A DNA stretch of 5,376 nt, from positions 1 to 5,376 of the forward strand of contig CANQOJ010000158.1 of the NCBI GenBank assembly GCA_947625455.1. Direction: 5' to 3'. The notes beneath the pieces were generated by a model, which worked only from the letters and a program-made list of their open reading frames with translations, searched no databases and had not been told where the DNA came from. The position numbers and the translations under genes were made by a program. Shown here piece after piece: positions 1 through 5,376 of this stretch. The stretch's first letter is position 1. Every line of letters starts with the position of its first letter. Source of the DNA: an uncultured Clostridia bacterium. GTDB lineage: Bacteria > Bacillota > Clostridia > Oscillospirales > Ruminococcaceae.

Positions 1-2418
1 CAGAAACTCAATGAACGACGCGTACTGCGGTTTTGTCATGCCGTCGCGCAGAATAACGAACTTGTCTGTTTTCTGTCTGTCGGACATATCGAGAGATTCC
101 TCAATGCCGACAATCTTCATCAGCTTGTTGTTCTCGTCAATAAGCGCGATTTTATCCATTCCGAGGTCGCAGATATAAATCCTGTCAAGCTGGCTTCTTA
201 TCTCCGAAATTGAACCGCATTCGGGCAATGCCGCCTTTATATCCGCAAGGTCAAATGTAAATCTGCCCGGCGTGTAGGTGAAGTCGAAGCTTCTGTTGTT
301 GAGAAGTCCGCTCTCAATAAGCGAATAAACGTCTCCGACAATTTCAAGCAGCTCCGAGTTGGTTATAGTCGGCGGTATCATAAACTGCTTTCCGTATACC
401 GAGAAACGGTAGCGCTTGTTTATGTCGAGAGTAAGCGTGACATCTCCGCCCTGGCTCTTTATCTCTTTCAGGAATGTAACGGTATCTTTTCCGTTCGAGA
501 AAGAGTTTACCATAAGGGTTACAACCTGGTTGAATATCTGGTGATTTTCAAAGCGCATTTCATGTGCCGAGAGGACGTCATACGCTTTCTTCATGTTGCC
601 TATGTTTATCTTGGAAATTTCAAAGCTGATACTTGACGCGCCTGAAGTTATCACAAACTGGAAGTACTTCATAGAAATGCGGTAATCGTCGCCGAACATC
701 TCGTCGATAACGTCAAACGCCTGCGCAAGCGCGTTTTCGTCCTGAACAGAGCCGTTTACAATGCAGTCGTTAAGCTTTAAGCTTATAATGCTCTTAAACG
801 AAACGCCAAGTTCGTAGTCCTTAAGTTTCTTAACTCCGTAAGACGGCATATAGTACTGATGACCGTCCTGGAAGAAGCCGTACAGAAACTCGCTGCCGCC
901 CTCGTCAGTGCCAAGAACATCCCATTTGTATTTCGCGACGAGAACATGGTTGTCGTCCTTTCCGTACCATGTGTTCATCTGCTCAATATCGGTATACAGC
1001 GCCTTTGCCGCGTTCCCGCTTTCATGTTCTTCTTTTGTAACGCCGCTTCTCTCGCTGAAAAAGCCGTTCTTTCTCAAATCACCAAACTGAACGGGCTGTT
1101 CGCTGTGCGGGAACAGAATAGACACGCTGTTGCCGAACTTCTCGCGAAGTCCTTTGGCAATCTTGCTGGTCGTGACATAATTGTAGAAGAACTCGAAAAC
1201 ATACTGCCTTGGGCGAAGCATATAATTGCCCTCGGACTGCGGGTTTGGCATAAGTTCAAGCACAAACAGCCTTTTATACTCGTCGGCTACATACAAAATG
1301 CCCTTTTCGATTTTCGCCGAACATTCTTCAACCGCGTCATATTTAATTCCCGAACGGTTGTTCGTGATATATTTATTCGGCACTGAAACAAAGAATGCCG
1401 AAAGCTGTTCGTCAACAAACTCCTTGCTGTCCGAACGCACAAATCCCGTCAGCTCAAAGGTCGAGAAGTAGTTGTACTTCGCCATAAGGACGCGTCCCGC
1501 TTCGCGCTTGTTGTTGGATATTGCATACGGGATAAGGTAAGTGAACCCTTCGTGTTCGGAATGGATAAAGTCCGCAACGCTCTTTCCGTTTTCGAGGAAA
1601 CGAACCTTTGTGATGTCGCTGCCCTCTTTGCGGTTGTTGAACAGTCTGTAAACAACTTCGCCCTTGCCGTAATTCGCTATGGCTATATTAAACGTGCGCT
1701 CGAAACATTCCGTATCGTCGTTTGCCTTTAAGTTCTTTTTTCTCACGAAAGCGAAGCACAAATCTACCATGTTTATATAGCTTCCCTTTTGGGAGCAGAT
1801 TGTGCGGAGATTGTTATGCAAGGTCTGCTGTTCGTTCAAAGGCAGTGCGAACATGACTTCCGTGTTCCTAAACGGCTCTGCATTCAGCTGCAAATCGCGT
1901 ACCTTAAGCACTCCGTCGTCGTTTACCACGCGCAGTCTGTAAGTGTTTGACTTCATCTCAAACCAGTCAACGTTCAAAAATACGCTCTTTGCGCCCAGAC
2001 CGAAGCGTCCCTCGCGCTTTCTGTCGCCCTCGTTGCGCCCGATAGACAGATAGTAGAACACCTGTTCAAGTCTGAACCCGACTTCGTTATAATTAAGTCT
2101 TACCTTTCCGTCGTCCAGAAAGTCAACCTCAACCTTTATGTCCTTTTCGTCATAATCGCACCCGAAAATGTTCTGAAAAAGTTCGCGGATTATGGATTCG
2201 CGCGGATAGTCGTTCGCAAGGTTCACCGCGTTTATCGCGCCTCTGCCCGCGTACATATTGTTGAAATACTCCTTGAATGACGCGTCGTCAGCTTCTCCGC
2301 TCCTTATCTTCTGCTCTATCTCGTCAATAACCGCCTTTATTCCCTCTTTATCGCCGGCGGTATTGCGCTCAAAGAAATCGCCTAAAAGTCTTGTTACTGT
2401 TTCGCTGTTTGCGCTCAT
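1..2418 (-). CDS. Large GHKL (HSP90-like) ATPase, sacsin / NO VEIN type; 3' end beyond the window
   Basis: An open frame of 806 codons without a stop runs from ATG at 2418 to the left edge, so the C-terminus is missing. Residues about 55-195 read as a GHKL ATP-binding domain. The N box is RELFQN (78-83), with E79 as likely catalytic base and N83 as likely Mg ligand. The G1 box is NEVGF (111-115), the lid begins LSIGR (124-128), the G2 box is GRFGLGAKSVF (137-147), and a late strand is NTEVMFALP (185-193). NExGF in place of the DxGxG of HSP90 is, from family knowledge, typical of sacsin / NO VEIN-like ATPases. Residues 200-806 are not recognised; NNRSGIKYD (353-361) might be a middle-domain ATP-contacting loop (speculative). 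I see no signal peptide or membrane segment, so it is probably cytosolic. The start is supported by GAGG at 2426-2429, seven bases upstream. It is second in an operon, 53 bases after the SNF2-like gene. ATP binding is well supported; the role is unknown, perhaps defence or protein/nucleic-acid remodelling. Confidence 0.85.
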   Translation of the reverse strand, partial: MSANSETVTRLLGDFFERNTAGDKEGIKAVIDEIEQKIRSGEADDASFKEYFNNMYAGRGAINAVNLANDYPRESIIRELFQNIFGCDYDEKDIKVEVDFLDDGKVRLNYNEVGFRLEQVFYYLSIGRNEGDRKREGRFGLGAKSVFLNVDWFEMKSNTYRLRVVNDDGVLKVRDLQLNAEPFRNTEVMFALPLNEQQTLHNNLRTICSQKGSYINMVDLCFAFVRKKNLKANDDTECFERTFNIAIANYGKGEVVYRLFNNRKEGSDITKVRFLENGKSVADFIHSEHEGFTYLIPYAISNNKREAGRVLMAKYNYFSTFELTGFVRSDSKEFVDEQLSAFFVSVPNKYITNNRSGIKYDAVEECSAKIEKGILYVADEYKRLFVLELMPNPQSEGNYMLRPRQYVFEFFYNYVTTSKIAKGLREKFGNSVSILFPHSEQPVQFGDLRKNGFFSERSGVTKEEHESGNAAKALYTDIEQMNTWYGKDDNHVLVAKYKWDVLGTDEGGSEFLYGFFQDGHQYYMPSYGVKKLKDYELGVSFKSIISLKLNDCIVNGSVQDENALAQAFDVIDEMFGDDYRISMKYFQFVITSGASSISFEISKINIGNMKKAYDVLSAHEMRFENHQIFNQVVTLMVNSFSNGKDTVTFLKEIKSQGGDVTLTLDINKRYRFSVYGKQFMIPPTITNSELLEIVGDVYSLIESGLLNNRSFDFTYTPGRFTFDLADIKAALPECGSISEIRSQLDRIYICDLGMDKIALIDENNKLMKIVGIEESLDMSDRQKTDKFVILRDGMTKPQYASFIEFL

Positions 2419-2471
2419 ATATTCGCCTCATTTCTCCGCATACGTTTTAATTCGCGCGGGTTTTATTCAGA

Positions 2472-4427
2472 TTAAATTCCGTCGTTGAATATTCTGATGT
2501 ATTCCTTGAACTGATAGCCGGAATTTCTTTGTTTCTCGCGGTATTTCCATATTCCGTACATAACGGGATACTGTATGCTGTCGTTAAGCTCGCAAACCGC
2601 GTTCTTTATCTTTATATGGAACTCTTTGTCATTTTCCATCTCGTCAACTGCGGACTTTGCTTCTTCAAGCCCTTTGACCGCTTCCGACGCAAACGGCTGA
2701 TTTGAATAAGAGTTATCGGAGAATGACGCCGCCATTTCTTCCCGCAAAAGCGCCTTTTCAATCTTGCCGTCGCTGTTGATAAGGCACAGCCCGCTCAATG
2801 CGTTCATTGCTCCCGCAACTTCCGCGGGCGTTGATTTATCGTTTACTCCAAGCAAAGTATATATCTTGCTTAAGTTTTTCTCCGCAAAGTCGGCAAGCTG
2901 TTTCGTGTTTGAAATGCTGTCGTCGTCAACAAGCGAAAACTCGCTCTTGACTTTCTTTATGAAGTCAAATCCCGACTCCGCCTGCTTCGCATGATCTCTT
3001 ATATACTTCAGCGAAGCAATAAGGTTTGCCATAAACGCCCCGCTTTCCTTTATGTCAAACAGAATGTTTCTTGTCGGCAGCGCCCCGCAGAATGCGTCGG
3101 CAATACTCCTGCAAAGGTTCTTTTCAAGAATGACCGTATCGAAAACCTTGTTTGAATCGCGGAAGATAACGAACTTTCTGTTTTTCTCCAGCTTAAACCC
3201 ATGCCTTGTCATTCTCTTTTCCAAAACCGCCGCGGAAAACGGGAGTTCGTAGTTTATGACGCAAGTGACCGTCTGCATACCCTCGCCCGTAGTCGACAGG
3301 TTATCCATTCCTATGATAACGCGCGGTCTTTCGTCTATATCCGTGTCAACAGACAGCTTCTTAATAATAACTTCGGGGGTTATCGTTTCGCCTCTTTCAA
3401 CAAACACTGCGCTTCCGTAAAGTGCGGAGAACACCTTTCTCAGATACTCGATAGTGTTCTTGTTGCAGCAGTATATCATAATTCTCGAGTCTTCATCTTC
3501 GAGAATTTCCGCGCTGTACTTTAACAATGCTTCAAGCTTTTTGTCAAGTTCAGCCAAGTCCTCAACATCAGAGCGCGTGAAATATGACTTCATATATATC
3601 TTTTTCTGCTTATCAAATTTATCCACATCATACTGCTCAAAAATATTTCCGCCGTATGAATATGTCGGCAAGCCCGTGTGCAAATCAACGCGCCTTCTGA
3701 ACGTGTTTATAACCGCGTCCTCAAACCCGTAGTCAAGGAAAACAATCTCGCGTTTATAATCGTCCGAATAAACGAGCGGATCGTAATAGCGCATAACCGC
3801 GTTGTCCATGCTTAATGAGCAGGCGGACGCGTCCAGCGCAAACTCGCACGCCGTATCGGCTTTCCCGCTGTCAGCCAGAACGCTCTTTATAAGTTCCGAC
3901 AATTCTTCTCTGTCGCTGTCGGTTTTAGCGGGGAATGGCGCGTTTATAAGCAGGTTTTCCGCTTTCCACTTTATGTTCTTTCTGTATCCCGCATAATCGG
4001 GCGCTTTATTGCTTAAAGCCTCGTCAATGATGATAAGGTCCCACTTTACATTTTCGCCCGCCTTATGCTTTAAGACGTTGTCCGAAAAGAGGGTGTTCTT
4101 GGACATAAGATATAATCCCGAACCCTCCTCGTCAAAGAACAGCAAGGCATTATGTGCGCCCGACACCATTTTGAAGTCGGCGCCTATGCTTGTTATCAAC
4201 ATTCTGTACCAGCTGTAAAGCTCGCTTTCGTTTGTTATAATAAGTATGTTGGGATTTTCGGCTCTTACTAAAATGTCGTAAACGCTTATAGCGCACTTTA
4301 CGAATTTATCGGAGCCAAATTCACCGCAGTTTAAGACAAATCCGAACTTTCGCAGTTTTTCCGCCGCAGCGAGATTTGCCGCGGACAAGTCCTGTCCTAC
4401 AAGCGGTATCCATTTAAAGTTGCTCAA
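2472..4427 (-). CDS. SNF2/RapA-like superfamily 2 ATPase with degenerate motifs
   Basis: This 651-residue protein uses a TTG start at 4427, preceded eight bases upstream by GGAGGT. Both helicase lobes can be traced. Motif I sits at 35-42 (GEFGSDKF); K41 is kept, but the usual second glycine and Thr/Ser of DEMGLGKT are D40 and F42. A motif Ia-like stretch is ILIITNESELYSW (61-73). Motif II is WDLIIIDEALSNK (129-141), close to the SNF2 DEAHxxKN pattern with Leu for His. The motif III position reads NAPFP (162-166) where TGTP is expected. Lobe 2 has RIMIYCCNK (315-323), STTGEGMQ (378-385) as motif V, and VINYELPFSAAVLEKRMTR (390-408), which resembles the RapA/HepA motif V-VI segment with QRxGR changed to KRMTR. 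Residues 450-651 are unassigned. SNF2 proteins translocate on duplex DNA; the eroded motifs suggest weak or lost ATP hydrolysis (inference). It is the first gene of an operon with the GHKL ATPase, with which it probably acts. Confidence 0.85.
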   Translation of the reverse strand: MSNFKWIPLVGQDLSAANLAAAEKLRKFGFVLNCGEFGSDKFVKCAISVYDILVRAENPNILIITNESELYSWYRMLITSIGADFKMVSGAHNALLFFDEEGSGLYLMSKNTLFSDNVLKHKAGENVKWDLIIIDEALSNKAPDYAGYRKNIKWKAENLLINAPFPAKTDSDREELSELIKSVLADSGKADTACEFALDASACSLSMDNAVMRYYDPLVYSDDYKREIVFLDYGFEDAVINTFRRRVDLHTGLPTYSYGGNIFEQYDVDKFDKQKKIYMKSYFTRSDVEDLAELDKKLEALLKYSAEILEDEDSRIMIYCCNKNTIEYLRKVFSALYGSAVFVERGETITPEVIIKKLSVDTDIDERPRVIIGMDNLSTTGEGMQTVTCVINYELPFSAAVLEKRMTRHGFKLEKNRKFVIFRDSNKVFDTVILEKNLCRSIADAFCGALPTRNILFDIKESGAFMANLIASLKYIRDHAKQAESGFDFIKKVKSEFSLVDDDSISNTKQLADFAEKNLSKIYTLLGVNDKSTPAEVAGAMNALSGLCLINSDGKIEKALLREEMAASFSDNSYSNQPFASEAVKGLEEAKSAVDEMENDKEFHIKIKNAVCELNDSIQYPVMYGIWKYREKQRNSGYQFKEYIRIFNDGI

Positions 4428-4435
4428 TATAACGC

Positions 4436-4441
4436 ACCTCC
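4436..4441 (-). promoter_or_regulatory. Strong ribosome binding site that fixes a TTG start
   Basis: The minus strand reads GGAGGT here, eight bases before TTG at 4427. No comparable site precedes the in-frame ATG at 4484, so the TTG is preferred and the protein is 19 residues shorter than the longest open frame. Confidence 0.85.
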
Positions 4442-4454
4442 GAAATAATCGCTG

Positions 4455-4475
4455 TTTACAGAATGCATCTGTAAA
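4455..4475. repeat. 21-base inverted repeat in the leader of the SNF2-GHKL operon (candidate operator)
   Basis: Perfect 8-base arms TTTACAGA (4455-4462) and TCTGTAAA (4468-4475) flank a 5-base centre. The element lies about 15-20 bases downstream of the expected transcription start of the minus-strand operon and 14 bases before its ribosome binding site. The arm-centre-arm shape suits a dimeric repressor blocking early transcription. As an RNA hairpin it would be AT-rich and weak, and it has no following T run, so it does not look like a terminator. Operator function is inferred from shape and position only. Confidence 0.5.
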
Positions 4476-4497
4476 AAAGCACAATTTGCTATCTTTA

Positions 4498-4526
4498 ATT
4501 ATACACCAAATCCGAATTTATTACAA
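4498..4526 (-). promoter_or_regulatory. Sigma-A-type promoter for the SNF2-GHKL operon
   Basis: On the minus strand, -35 TTGTAA (4526-4521) and a perfect -10 TATAAT (4503-4498) are separated by 17 bases. The -35 matches TTGACA at four of six positions. The start of transcription would fall near 4491, giving a leader of about 64 bases that contains the inverted repeat at 4455-4475 and the GGAGGT site. Confidence 0.7.
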
Positions 4527-4688
4527 GTACGTCAACCCACATAAAACTATCAAAATCTAATCACGAATTTTTGTGCAATATAGACAAAAAGCATGAAAAC
4601 AAAGGGAATTATGCTTAAAAAAGGGAATAAAGCGCGGATATTTGTACTTAAAATATAAACAAGCGCTGAAAAAATCCTGAAATTCCCA
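4527..4688. other. AT-rich divergent intergenic region, no gene seen
   Basis: This stretch lies between the two divergent promoters. I see no convincing coding region or RNA gene. It carries a direct repeat AAAGGGAAT (4601-4609 and 4620-4628, 19 bases apart, about two helical turns) and an inverted copy ATTCCC at 4682-4687, next to the -35 box of the HD gene. These could be regulator contact points, but such short AT-rich matches can arise by chance. Confidence 0.4.
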
Positions 4689-4717
4689 TTGAAAAAATTA
4701 CGGAAATATGTTAAACT
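4689..4717 (+). promoter_or_regulatory. Sigma-A-type promoter for the HD-domain gene
   Basis: The plus strand has -35 TTGAAA (4689-4694) and -10 TAAACT (4712-4717), 17 bases apart. The -35 matches five of six consensus positions and the -10 four of six. It lies about 30 bases before the HD gene start, so the leader would be short. The ribosome binding site AAAGGGGTG is at 4724-4732, with 11 bases between it and the ATG, which is slightly long. Confidence 0.6.
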
Positions 4718-4743
4718 AATTACAAAGGGGTGCGAGATTTTAA

Positions 4744-5253
4744 ATGCTGAAAGCAGTACTATCAAAGAAAAATATACTCGAATGCGATGATTACATTGCA
4801 TGCGTTTCCGACTTGATTGAAGATGAAAATATTTTAAGGCTGAGAGAGTTCAGCCACCACATAGGCACAACCCGTTACCAACATTCTCTTAACGTTTCCT
4901 ACTACAACTTCCTGCTGTGCAGGTTTCTGAACCTTGACGCAAAGAGCGCGGCGCGCGCGGGGCTTATGCATGATTTGTTCTTTTACGACAGGAGAAAGCA
5001 TGAAAAAGGCGTCGGCGAAAGTTCACATATCTCCGAACACCCGAAGATTGCGTTCTTCAATGCTTCGGAAATGTTCTCAATAAACGAACTTGAGGGCGAT
5101 ATCATAGCAAACCATATGTGGCCCGCAACAGCCCACCTCCCCCGCCATAAAGAAGCGTTCGTGATTACGTTTGTAGACAAGTTCTGCGCAGTTGCGGAAG
5201 TCGCGTCAAGCGTGCGCCTGAAACTGAAAAGAAGTAAAAAGCATAAGGGATAA
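4744..5253 (+). CDS. Small HD-domain metal-dependent phosphohydrolase
   Basis: This complete gene encodes 169 residues of an HD-superfamily hydrolase. The expected metal-ligand pattern is present: H47 in TTRYQHSLNVSYY (42-54), H76-D77 in GLMHDLFFYD (73-82), and D145 in FVDK (143-146). H99 and H124 (NHMWP, 123-127) are further conserved-looking histidines. This layout, with xYxHSLxVxYY, HDLFxYD and HMWP signatures, is recalled from a widespread Firmicutes group of stand-alone HD proteins of similar length whose substrate is generally unassigned; HD enzymes commonly hydrolyse nucleotides, cyclic nucleotides or other phosphate esters. No signal peptide or membrane segment is visible. The C-terminus is very basic (RLKLKRSKKHKG, 158-169), which might contact nucleic acid or may just be a tail. 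The gene is divergent from the SNF2-GHKL operon and has its own promoter, so a shared role is not implied. The HD assignment is firm; the substrate is unknown. Confidence 0.9.
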   Translation: MLKAVLSKKNILECDDYIACVSDLIEDENILRLREFSHHIGTTRYQHSLNVSYYNFLLCRFLNLDAKSAARAGLMHDLFFYDRRKHEKGVGESSHISEHPKIAFFNASEMFSINELEGDIIANHMWPATAHLPRHKEAFVITFVDKFCAVAEVASSVRLKLKRSKKHKG

Positions 5254-5268
5254 TATACGCCAAGGCGT

Positions 5269-5289
5269 GGTTTTAGCAAGGGGAAAACC
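5269..5289. repeat. Hairpin-forming inverted repeat after the HD gene
   Basis: Arms GGTTTT (5269-5274) and AAAACC (5284-5289) enclose a 9-base loop, 15 bases after the HD stop codon. An ACGC/GCGT mini-hairpin (5257-5268) sits just before it. There is no proper T run after the larger hairpin, so termination is uncertain; the ACGC/GCGT hairpin followed by GGTTTT might act as a weak terminator for the HD gene. Confidence 0.35.
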
Positions 5290-5330
5290 TGTTGTCAGTT
5301 GACAATGTACAGTGGACAGTAATCAGTAAA
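5289..5330. repeat. Degenerate 7-base tandem repeat, about six units
   Basis: Read in sevens from 5289 the units are CTGTTGT, CAGTTGA, CAATGTA, CAGTGGA, CAGTAAT and CAGTAAA. The core CAGT falls exactly at 5296, 5310, 5317 and 5324, with CAAT at 5303. The first units also form a 14-base palindrome (TTGTCA-GT-TGACAA, 5292-5305). Heptanucleotide tandem repeats are known in intergenic DNA of some bacteria, such as the STRR repeats of cyanobacteria. This copy is short and decayed, and its function is unknown. Confidence 0.55.
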
Positions 5331-5332
5331 GG

Positions 5333-5357
5333 TATCCGCTGACGCGGATAATGTCAG
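5333..5357. promoter_or_regulatory. Two overlapping, mutually exclusive hairpins
   Basis: The stronger stem pairs TATCCGC (5333-5339) with GCGGATA (5344-5350) around a 4-base loop. A weaker alternative pairs CTGAC (5339-5343) with GTCAG (5353-5357) and is followed shortly by GTTTTT (5361-5366), like an intrinsic terminator. They share bases and cannot form together. This might be a transcription terminator or a small attenuator ahead of a next gene; the weak second stem makes this tentative. Confidence 0.35.
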
Positions 5358-5370
5358 ATTGTTTTTAGAT

Positions 5371-5376
5371 TAGGAG
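5371..5376 (+). promoter_or_regulatory. Possible Shine-Dalgarno site of a gene starting beyond the right edge
   Basis: The window ends in TAGGAG, which resembles a ribosome binding site on the plus strand. If real, a start codon should follow within about ten bases outside the window. Nothing else in the window supports it. Confidence 0.3.

Noticed and set aside
859..1386. A 175-codon plus-strand open frame
   Set aside because: It lies wholly inside the GHKL gene on the opposite strand, whose frame carries recognisable motifs and a ribosome binding site; the plus-strand product resembles no family I know.
3201..3524. A 107-codon plus-strand open frame
   Set aside because: It is antisense to lobe 2 of the SNF2-like gene, with no ribosome binding site of note and no recognisable protein.
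4455..4475. The inverted repeat as an intrinsic terminator
   Set aside because: The stem is AT-rich and no T run follows it on either strand in the needed position; it also lies upstream of the first gene.
4530..4535. TTGACG on the minus strand as -35 box of the operon promoter
   Set aside because: It lies 26 bases from the TATAAT box, far too long; TTGTAA at 4521-4526 gives a 17-base spacer.
4550..4801. An 83-codon hydrophobic minus-strand open frame that looks like a small membrane protein
   Set aside because: It overlaps the start and promoter of the well-supported HD gene; its hydrophobicity is explained by AT-rich DNA, and no ribosome binding site was seen.
5257..5268. ACGC-CAAG-GCGT hairpin as a terminator of the HD gene
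   Set aside because: The stem is only four pairs and the following GGTTTT is a poor T tract; mentioned only as a weak possibility.
5289..5330. CRISPR array
   Set aside because: The periodicity is 7 bases with decayed units, with none of the long repeat and spacer structure of a CRISPR array.

Overview
The window looks like a chromosomal or genomic-island segment of a moderately AT-rich, low-GC Gram-positive anaerobe, most likely a gut-type member of Clostridia. The grounds are strong Shine-Dalgarno sites (GGAGGT, AAAGGGGTG), sigma-A-like promoters in an AT-rich intergenic stretch, frequent ATA and AGA codons beside CGC and GCG, and an HD protein of a type common in Firmicutes. This assignment is inference; no rRNA or taxonomic marker gene is present.

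Layout. Positions 1-4427 hold two genes on the minus strand, read right to left. The first (4427-2472) encodes a 651-residue protein with the ground plan of a SNF2/RapA-type superfamily 2 ATPase but with several eroded catalytic motifs. After a 53-base gap the second (2418 to beyond position 1) encodes at least 806 residues. It starts with a GHKL (HSP90-like) ATP-binding domain of the sacsin / NO VEIN flavour and continues into a long part I do not recognise. The pair is probably one operon, driven by a promoter at 4498-4526 with a 21-base inverted repeat between promoter and ribosome binding site.

The intergenic region 4442-4743 separates this operon from a divergently transcribed gene at 4744-5253, which encodes a 169-residue HD-domain metal-dependent phosphohydrolase with its own promoter. 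The last 123 bases hold a hairpin, a degenerate 7-base tandem repeat, two overlapping alternative hairpins and a Shine-Dalgarno-like sequence at the very edge, suggesting another plus-strand gene just outside.

How the genes may work together. Pairing a large HSP90-like ATPase with a SNF2-like protein in one operon recalls multi-gene bacterial conflict or chaperone/remodelling systems, but I cannot match it to a named system. The helicase-like partner seems to have lost much of its ATPase signature, so a plausible model (inference) is that the GHKL protein supplies ATP-driven conformational change while the SNF2-like protein gives a nucleic-acid-binding or scaffolding platform. The HD protein faces the other way with its own promoter and may be an unrelated neighbour.
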